Assembly: GCA_947650285.1 (NCBI GenBank)
Contig: CANTFL010000634.1
Span: 434,001 to 498,000, forward strand
Direction of reading: 5' to 3'
DNA from: Hyaloperonospora brassicae
Taxonomy: Eukaryota; Oomycota; Peronosporomycetes; Peronosporales; Peronosporaceae
DNA length: 64,000 bases
Shown here: positions 55,754-64,000 of the stretch, piece by piece
Numbering within the stretch: the stretch's first letter is position 1
Layout of the letters: each line of letters begins with the position of its first letter
Notes under the pieces: model-generated
What the model was told of the DNA's origin: nothing
Database searches by the model: none
The model's input: only the letters and a program-made list of their open reading frames with translations
Program-made: the position numbers and the translations under genes

Positions 55754-57520
55754 TTATCGATGATACCAACGACCAATCGGTTGAGTCTCGTCATACAGTC
55801 GGACGAGACCCTCAACATCAGCTATTAGCTGGGACCGAGGCTCCCAGCTGTCTAACGAAGGTGGATACTCCCGCCAGCGAACAAAACAACTTGTCCTCTC
55901 CCTGTTCTTCACGCGTTGGCCAAAAATACGCCCCACGTGAAAGCGTCGACCACCGTGAGAATCCTCCAGTAGTTCCGGCGGTAATGGAAAGATAATGTCT
56001 GGCCGACCAGCGGGTCTAAGGGAGATTGTCGATCGTCACGAAAAATAACTGATTGAGTTGAGGGACGACGTGGAGCACGAATACAGTCGACGGCATGTCT
56101 TGCTGACGACCGTGCGACGTTCCTCTATCGATCAGGAGAAATACCGATCGGAATTCGCATTTGCTCGGCTTGAGAACGAACGCGGTACTCGTCACTTGCG
56201 GAACGAGCTAAAGGCAGATCGCCGCGAGAGAGCATCGATGATGGACCAACTTGAGAGTTTGGTCCGTGATAACAAGAATATGTTGGGGATTTTTGAGTGG
56301 GCCGGATGTTTTTGGCCTCGGAAGAGGCCTCGTACGGATAGTACGGGCGGAGACGACCAACATAAGACGTAGGGTGCCTGCGCATACTTCGAGGCAGCTT
56401 TATTGTGTATGCATTGCCTTTGCAGTGCAATACACAAAGGGACCGATGTATTTCGGTAGCAGTTTACTACTGCCGACATTAGTGACTGCATGTCCAGGTA
56501 AGTTTACCGTAGACAGTAGTACTAGGTCTTTAACCTTAAATGAAAGAACATTTTCTCTTCCATTCTTGTCTGCGTTCCGTTTCTGGCGGCGAACCGCATT
56601 TGCGATGGAGTTCTGAACGAAACGGACTACCGCTTCTCGAGTCAGCAGGAAGTTCTCTACTGACTCTTTGTTTTGTGTGGCAGTGCGCTTCGTGCGCACT
56701 GCTAAGAGATTCTTCCCTTCTTCAGCGACGGGGTCGATTTCCTCGCTGGCATAATCGTTGACGATGCTAAATATTCCATAATCGTCATAACGTTCTGATG
56801 TAGTAGCAGCGTCAATGCTACCGTTAAAGTCAGTTGCGTCAATGTCGACAGTATCGACATCGGCGTCAAACGTATCGGCGTCAGCGATGACACGTCATTA
56901 GCAAGATCTTAAACGCTTTTTGCCCGAGCAAGTCCCTTCCCCTTTAAAACCAGAGTCACTCTGTATCAAGGCGGAATTACGTGACATAGTCTACTCATGT
57001 AAAACGGTGTATGCGTCGTGGAAGCATGCACGGAGTTGTTGATGACAAACTCGAACATCGGCAAAAACTCACTCCAACTCGAAAAATGGGGAAGTATCCT
57101 CGAAGTATTTATTGGTGGACACGATTTGCATGTTCGGCCTGACGGGATGATCAGAGGTTGACATCTTAAACCGTGTTTCCGATGTGCGGAACACGGATTT
57201 TCAAAAATCCGCCGCGACCGAGGGTCACGGTCGAACACGAGTTCACGGGGTAATCCGTGGAGTCGAACCACTGTGTCGATGAACCAACGCGCACATCCGT
57301 GTGCAGTGATCACCCAAGGGACCGCAGCAAGATGCAATATCGTGCTAAAACGATCCACAAACATAAGATTACCATTATTCTTTTGATTGTCTTCGGAGAA
57401 CTTGAAGACAAATTCCATGAAATCTGATTCCACGCACTTTTCTAAAACCGGCAGACGTTTTAATGGTGCACGAGGATAAAGGACTAAGCTTCACCCGCTG
57501 ACAGGCCTCGCACGAACAAA
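55754..57520 (-). pseudogene. Element C integrase, linker and chromodomain
   Basis: Integrase pieces: NLMFVDRFSTILHLAAV and LPRELVFDRDPRS (57433-57200), FLPMFEFVINNSVHAST (about 57060), VKDLVLLSTVNLPGHA with LLPKYIGPF (56560-56430) and HPTSYVGRLRPYYPYEAS (56400-56340). A Ser/Pro-rich linker follows. The chromodomain is at 55936-55754 (CFVRWREYPPSLDSWEPRS, then DVEGLVRLYDE), which in related elements guides integration to marked chromatin. Frameshifts separate the pieces; the histone-binding aromatic residues are largely kept. Confidence 0.88.
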
Positions 57521-57805
57521 TGTACTTGCGCGCAATCGGATACTGGCGTGGACAGTAAAAGTCACGTCTTACCGTAACTAAAGTCTTATATATACCACGA
57601 TGCCCGTCTTATGGCGCATCGAGACATTCGAACATGATTCGTAATCGCAATTCATCATGATCGGGAACGAAGACACGAGGATTATCGTCGGCAACTGCTT
57701 TGTAGTACAGTAGACCATTTCGAGTCGTATACAAATCCAACGAGGTACGGTATTGAGCCGGCAAAACTGACAAGGATTTCCGGGATGGAATCGCTAGATG
57801 ACCTA

Positions 57806-59203
57806 TCAAACGGAGAAGATTAGTATATCCTGCGTATGCCTACCGCACTTCGTCGAGTAAAGGCGGTGACGGCACACTGACGGATAGCGTCGCAACAATG
57901 GGCAAAGCCTTACTGTCAAAGAGCGCAGTCGGCTCGAAAGCGCATCAGCGACGACGTTAAGTCGTCCTGGTTTATACTTCACGGAGAAGTTGTACTCCGC
58001 GAAGAACGACAGCCACCTCGCCATTTTTGCGAGAGATGGAGACTTTTACGGCCGTACGTCACTACGAATTGTCCGTATAGACAACAAACGGTCTATCTCT
58101 CAAGAGATGGACGCGAAACTTAGCCGAGCGTACTTCATGGCAACGAGTTCTTTATTATGCACTGGATAATTGCGTTCAGCTAGTTTCAGCTGAAGCGACT
58201 TAAAGCAGAGGACGTACTCTACGCCGTCTGTGTCGTACTGCTTCAACGCACGGCCGATTACAAAATCGCTGGAGTCAAAGACCACATGTAATGGTCTGTC
58301 GTAATCGGCTATAGTCAAAAGGGGCGACTGTATCAAGCTTCTCTTGATACTTTAAAGGAATGCTGACAGTAAATATTCCATGACCCCTTTGCATTTTTCT
58401 TGAGCAAGCAAATAAAAAAGATGAACATACATCTCGGCGTAGTTGCGTGGGTTCTTCTGCAAGTACTACGCTAAGCCAAGGAACTTACGAAGTCTCTTGA
58501 CAATGGCTGGCACGGGCCAGTCGGTAATTGCCTTGATCTTTTCGAGATCAGGGCGTATGCCGCGCTTACCCACAAATCACCCATAAACTGGTATTTCGCT
58601 AGCCGAGAATATACAATACTTGAGTATGGCGTACTACTCATTATTACGCATCAGTTGAAGGACTTGACGAACGTGAGTTCTTTGAACTTCCTCGTCCGTC
58701 TTTCCGTCCATATCCCGAATATGGACGAACACATCGTCGAAGTAACTCGGTGCGAAGTCTCGCACCGGTCTCAACAGATTTGTAACACATCTGTTGAATG
58801 TTAGAGGGGTGTTACTCAGTCCCTGTGGCATCACTAGTGACTCCCACAGCATACCGCAGGGGGCGCTCATCCATATGTACGGGATGTCTCGTCCCCGCGT
58901 GAAAATCTGATGAAAGCCATCCATCAGATCCATGGACGAAAAGATGGTACTCTTTGACATACTATCTATGATTACGTCCTTCATCGGTATCGGCGTCTGT
59001 GTCGGTACCGTTGCATCATTCAACTTAATGGATGCATGCACAATCCGCCATCTACTTGTGGGCTTTCGCACACAGAAGGTCGGAGAGCTGTGAGGGGATG
59101 TTGATTCTCGCACATGGCCCGCTGCTAAGTGATCGGAAAAGATCATGACGACCGCTAGTACTTGTTCACGAGGCAGTATCCACTGCTTAATGACACAGTA
59201 CAT
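57806..59203 (-). pseudogene. Element C reverse transcriptase and RNase H
   Basis: RT 59203-58634: REQVLAVVMIFSDHLAAGH, SSPTFCVRKPTSRWRIVHA, FSSMDLMDGFHQI and an intact YFDDVFVH (YFDD codons 58744-58733). RNase H 58336-57806: LHVVFDSSDFVIGRAL, LAERNYPVHNKELVAMKYA and FSVKYKPGRLNVVADALS. RT catalytic residues survive but stops lie between RT and RNase H. Confidence 0.9.
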
Positions 59204-60014
59204 TTAGCCCTGTTTGAGCTCGATCTTGTGTCGAGTACCTTTGTCTGTAGGCAACTCGAAAGGCACGGATATAGGTAATACGTCTTAAAATTTGACCAAA
59301 TTCATGTACAGAGGATTTGCCTGAAGTGATTCCCAGGATTGAGGCGAGTATCTTATAATCATTTTCATCTCATCGATGACACTTTCGTCCATCGATTTAA
59401 TGCTGAGAACCTGTTTGGTCTCAGTAACTACCATTGAAGATCGAATATCGATGGCGTACTCGTCCTCCGCGACGATTACACAGATCTGATTGACTTAGCC
59501 ACTATGCAGATCACGCAAGAACCATTTCAGTTCTAGTGTTGACAATTGAGTTATCTCCGAATTTAAATTCGAAGACACAATCAGATCGAGCGTGTAAGCG
59601 CCTACGCTGATCCTTCATTTGTTAAGACATTTAATGTCTCGATTACTTCTTGGAAAGTCACATCCACAGGATTTATGAGAGCTTTCTCCACAATGTAATG
59701 ATCATCTACACTTTGTTCTTGTACAGTCGCACTAAAGACCGTATCTCAAGTGAGGCCATCGCACTCACTTGCAGTACACCCACGTGAATGTGAGCGTTCC
59801 AATACATTCTTCAGTAGGCCATCTGAAGAACAAGTGGCAGGCATCGTTACTGAGCGATGTTGCCAGCTCACCCTTGGTTCGTATCTCCTGAGCCAAGGTA
59901 GTCCTACGATTTCATCAAACTTGTCATCCAGGTCGAGTACGATGAAATCGTCATCGTACTGTTCATTTTTCGACGTGAATTGAATTCCGACTACACACGT
60001 TTCTTCACAGCGAT

Positions 60015-61424
60015 CTATGCGCCTGTCGCTAGACGCACCGTCATTCTCGTCGAAGGAATCTGCCGCTCCACGAAGTTGATTCTTCCATCCTCTAGTGACT
60101 GGCGACGAACGAAATTTTTCGAATCCCCACAGTCAACTAGGGCGCAAAGTGTCAAGTCATTTGTCGCTTTCAATATCAAGGTGATGAGGGACACCTCACC
60201 ACCAGTTGTAGAGACATGCAGAGATGGTGTGTAGGAAGCAACCTTCGTCAAGAGCTTTGTAAATTCTCTAGATGTTGTTGGATCAGTAGGGTTCTCCGCC
60301 GCTACTGGCCCGAACATTTTTGATGTTCCGCCTCGCTGTTGCGGCTTTGCAACAACATCGGACCCTCGTCGCCCAGTTCTTCTGACTGATGAACGGTTAC
60401 TGCGCTCAGCACCGCAAGGTCCTGAGCGAAGAATACTGTATCCATATGTGTAGTGTCCCATTTTAACAGCGATGACATCTCATCTATCGCTTGTCGTTTG
60501 AAGGGCGAGGTTTCTCGCCCTTGACGTTACAGAGGTCCATAGGCTCTGAACCTTCGACCGCCGGTCGTCTCTGTGGACGATAGGGAGTTAGCGTAGTGTG
60601 AGCCTGTATCACACACAATAAAGTCTTCCCGCTCCTTAGCGTAGATTGCTTTGGAGAGCATCTTTAGCTCCTTGGGAAACAGGTGGTAGCTGACGGGGCC
60701 ATCTGAAAGACCTTGAATCAATATTGTGATCTTCACAAAGTCAATCACAGGTTTCACTACCATGCAATTTGCAAGGTAGCATACATGCTGAGCGTAAAAT
60801 TTAACCTTACGCTTACCCTGCTTGATCTCGAGGAGTTCAGATGGAGTACTGAAATATGCCCCTAGTGGCTCAAACGTCTCACTGAGCAAGGACTTGTAGG
60901 TGTCTAACTACTTAAACACGCTCGGGTCGCTTAACTCGATATTCAGGGCCCAATTTCTGGCGCCCCCTGCCAAGCACGACTGAGCAAATGTAACTTGCAT
61001 TCTCTCATCGTCGATGCGATATGTCTCGATGGCACCGTCGACTTCGACGAATCATTTTAACTGAGAGCCGTTATCAACTCCGTGATTACTTGGAGATCTC
61101 TAGCTTTAGAGAATCCTGCCGACGCCAACGAGTCATCGATGCGGGCTGAGACTGATGCTGTCTCAGTTCTTCAGTCCGCTGGTGATCCTGTTGTCTCAAA
61201 AAGGTCACCTGCGCTCGCGACTCAACAAGTTATCGTTGCAAGAACTTGCTGATGACGGCATGCTGCTGGTCTCTATCCCTTATGAATAGCATGGCCCAGA
61301 TAGCATCTTCGCCAACGGTCAAACTTATTCGTTCAATCGTACTCCATTTGACATCGCTCAAATGAGAGTAGCTTACACGGTTTCTGTGAAAAATGTCGCT
61401 TTCGACTTCGTCCAACGTGTTCAC
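60015..61424 (-). pseudogene. Element C gag and protease
   Basis: Gag head 61424-61230 (NTLDEVESDIFHRNRVSY), capsid block 60889-60527 (ELLEIKQGKRKVKFYAQHV, ILIQGLSDGPVSYHLFP). A linker and protease at 60461-60015: the active site reads LVDCGDSKNFVRRQSLE, with the catalytic Asp kept but the Ser-Gly-Ala context altered. Several stops and frameshifts. Confidence 0.88.
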
Positions 61425-61460
61425 GTTGGCCGATGCGATTGTGGTCCTTGGACGGACAAC

Positions 61461-61472
61461 AAAGTGCTACCA
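61461..61472 (-). other. Element C primer-binding site
   Basis: Minus-strand TGGTAGCACTTT, two bases after the 5' LTR end. It would pair with a tRNA ending AAAGTGCTACCA. Element B has the same first seven bases. Confidence 0.85.
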
Positions 61473-61474
61473 GG

Positions 61475-61916
61475 TGTAACGGGGCACCGGCGACTACGTA
61501 CTGGACTACCAGTACGGAATTAACCTTTCACTGACAACAGTGAAGTCCAGAGCCCAGCTAGGTGCAAATACTTACACAGACGAAGGTTACGACTAAGGTA
61601 AAGACTATAGTCGCAGTAAAAGTAAAACTGTTATTAATACAACTAAGTCCTATAAATATTGTTTCTCTTGATCTTTCTGACTTGATTATATTAATCGAAC
61701 TAAACGTATGATGACGTCAACTCACCACCCATTGCGCGCGTCTAGCAGCGATTGGCGGATTATAATCATCTCAATATCAATTAATGAGTAGCCCATTCGG
61801 TCATCTCTACAATAACACAATGATTATTGATATTGTTAAAAGAATATTCAACGTAATATACTTTGTTGTCCTTTTATCCTATATGATAGTGTCATGTAAC
61901 GGGATATTCCGTTACA
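61475..61916 (-). mobile_element. Element C 5' LTR
   Basis: Partner of 54214-54654, same TGTAACG/CGTTACA ends, 442 bp. Confidence 0.93.
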
Positions 61917-64000
61917 CTTCGATTTATAACGTGACCTACACTGATAACGGTAATACCAAATGACTCGACTTTCCGCATACACTTACGTGGAGAGGAAGCA
62001 AGTAATACTTGTTAGAAGTGAAGCCTTGTTGGCTGCACTTTTGCAAAGGATGTACGCAATAGAAATATATTGTACTTAGCAACAACTCTCGTTCGTAAGA
62101 CCTACAGACTGTTATATATCAGCGCTGTAAATTGACCTGGCCAAGTTGTTTTTGACGTACGCCCAGCGCGCCCAATACCTTAAGCTGGACCCACATGTCG
62201 TTCGTGTATCATCTCCCTATCGTCTACTGATGGCATGATGCAGCGACCGTCCCTCCTTGTTCTATCCGTCATCTTTCACCTCTTAGACTAATGGTCAAGC
62301 ATGTCACTGATTCTTCAATCAGGCGAGGTTGCTAAGCATCGACAACTGGCCTTCCAATCAGACCTCGAGCCTTCGAAGGCCTGTCAAAAAATATCTTCAA
62401 TCAAAAATAGAAACACGTTGTATAATGTAAGATAAGAACTATTTTGATCTATTTCATCGTTGTCTGATTGGTCGCGTTTAGTATGTCTTCACTGTATTGC
62501 AATACACAATAAATTGTAACTATCTAATAGCCACTCATTGCGTGCGTCTAGGATTGATCGGCGCATTGTTGGTTGTTATGGTGGTATAGACTGACCTTTT
62601 CACAGGAAATATTAGGTACCACATTTTAAAGTGCTAAATCAAAATACTTCTCGATTTGCTTTCACTCGTATATTTTCACTTTCACGGGTCAATCAAATAA
62701 GCCAGGGTAACCCATTAATCAGGATGTGGATAGGAAGGCGTGCTTTTGCATTCGTTGACAATCCGTAATTTTCTGGTTTATGATGGGCCTTATCGAGCGA
62801 AAACTTGTTCAAAAATGTAGTTGACAAACTATCCTGATTCTAAATCTCGTGGCACCGCATTTCGGATGCACAATAAAAAGCCTTGCATTATTTGAAGAAA
62901 AACCTCTATAGGTGTATATAAAGCTAAATCACACGTCCAAACAAAACAGATACCGATTGGTATAGTCAAGCTCACCAAATCAGTACTAAATTAAGGTCAT
63001 CGTCGACCACATTCACACAAAGAGCCCAAGACGAACTCATCTGGTCAAGACATCCGTACATCTCGAAAGTGGTTATATATGTGGTCTGGATACCTTGAGA
63101 GCGCAAAAGGGAGCAGTTAAACGTATAAAGCACCACGAACAACTTTTGGTGGCAGAGGACGCTTCATTGTGTTTTGTAATATTGTATACTACGTTGACAG
63201 TCTTGATTTACAAAACAAAAGCGATTCTAATATATGAGTGAGCGAAGCACATGCATTTTCCCAGTTTTAAACGCATGATTTCCAATTGTCTCAGTAATTA
63301 TGTCGGCTTCAACTAGTGTCGTTTGCAGGTTATTTTGATTGCGTATAAATGCAAGATCTAAGACAAAACGACACTATATAAGGTCACCTTAGGCACTATT
63401 TTGTTTATATTTATTTGAGGCCACGCGGTATTTGACAGAAAATCGGCAGCTACGCAATAATAGTTATAGGTTCATTGTCAATACGTTTTACTGCTCTCGA
63501 ATATGTCCTGAAGTGGTTGTCATATGTAGCCACTTGTTTATTTGCGAGGTGTTCTCAACTGCTGAATGGGCTTGTGTTATAAATTAAAATTCGAAGTAGT
63601 ATAAACTGACAATTTCTTTGTAGGTCTCTTTTATTCCAAAATAATTCATTTGGATGAGGTAAAAACGTTCTTTCGCGCAACGATGGCAGATCAAAAAAAT
63701 TATGTGTCATCGCTAAATTAAGACCAGCGCACTTACGAAAAACCTAGTCACTTAAATTGTATGTCATACCATAATTAATGACAATAAGGGTCGTGCGATT
63801 TTCGAATGTCAATCAATGCACTAAAACAATTTTGGAAGTGCAAGATACACTGAATAATAATATTAAGCTTTATATTATGCTAGGGGATACAGTGATATTA
63901 AGAAGGTCATGTACGTATTATGCCTTTCGACACGTTATGTATAGATAGGAGTATGTACATGTTAAATCATAGATTATATTGCTGATATTGAAACCCTGAA
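61917..64000. other. AT-rich DNA without recognisable genes
   Basis: No ORF of note. At 62531-62570 a diverged piece of the element C LTR interior appears (CACTCATTGCGTGCGTCTAG). The rest shows nothing I can name. Confidence 0.5.

Larger units (their letters stand above)
54214..61916 (-). mobile_element. Structurally complete chromodomain Ty3/gypsy retrotransposon (element C), coding frames broken
   Basis: Two direct LTRs (54214-54654 and 61475-61916), each TGTAACG...CGTTACA. PBS TGGTAGCACTTT lies two bases inside the 5' LTR and a PPT (AAGGGGGGA) abuts the 3' LTR. The body reads gag, protease, RT, RNase H, integrase and chromodomain on the minus strand with many stops and frameshifts. Flanks (TGCG left, CTTCG right) show no target-site duplication. 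About 1.1 kb between the chromodomain and the 3' LTR lacks a sense ORF and carries an antisense one. Confidence 0.95.

Noticed and set aside
55621..55995. Plus-strand ORF continuing the element C antisense frame
   Set aside because: It lies opposite the clear minus-strand chromodomain (55936-55754); openness is explained by the sense coding.
56058..56372. Plus-strand ORF with coiled-coil-like sequence inside element C
   Set aside because: The minus strand here encodes the conserved integrase-to-chromodomain linker, so the plus-strand frame is its shadow. The same holds for the plus-strand frame at 30186-30330 in element A.

Overview
The window looks like nuclear DNA of an oomycete, probably Peronosporales (Phytophthora or a downy mildew). 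Evidence: compact genes with introns mostly of 65-75 bp, a Crinkler (CRN) type effector gene with LFLAK-like and HVLVxxP-like motifs, an oomycete-style bZIP factor with a substituted invariant residue, and many decayed chromodomain Ty3/gypsy and Ty1/copia elements. Species cannot be fixed from the sequence alone.

Layout. Positions 1-25,300 form a gene-bearing block: a 12-exon HAD-type 5'-nucleotidase gene (minus, 3' end off the window), an unidentified coding-like stretch (about 2.5-3.3 kb, minus), a long gamma-SNAP (plus, 3.7-5.3 kb), a CRN pseudogene (minus, 8.2-10.1 kb), a prephenate dehydratase preceded in frame by a helix-turn-helix domain (plus, 12.8-14.2 kb), a hypothetical gene (plus, 14.9-15.4 kb), an amino-acid transporter (minus, 16.4-18.0 kb), a largely empty 18.9-23.4 kb stretch, and a bZIP factor (minus, 23.4-24.6 kb). 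A block covering the gamma-SNAP 3' end and its downstream DNA occurs twice (5.14-6.33 and 11.46-12.6 kb). The CRN pseudogene lies between the copies, and the second copy abuts the dehydratase gene.

Positions 25,300-64,000 form an AT-rich, repeat-filled block. It holds solo or partial LTRs at 27.2 and 28.9 kb; a decayed chromodomain gypsy element (minus, 29.9-35.9 kb); degenerate AT-rich DNA with a 15-bp minisatellite (38.6 kb); a decayed copia element with both LTRs (minus, 43.36-48.5 kb); a truncated gypsy element ending in a 48-bp fold-back palindrome (49.5-53.76 kb); and a structurally complete 7.7-kb gypsy element with matching LTRs, PBS and PPT but broken reading frames (minus, 54.2-61.9 kb). 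No intact retroelement polyprotein was seen.

The host genes have unrelated housekeeping or regulatory roles (nucleotide turnover, vesicle fusion, phenylalanine synthesis, amino-acid transport, transcription) and do not form a pathway cluster. The contrast between a gene-bearing block and a repeat-filled block is typical of oomycete pathogen genomes.
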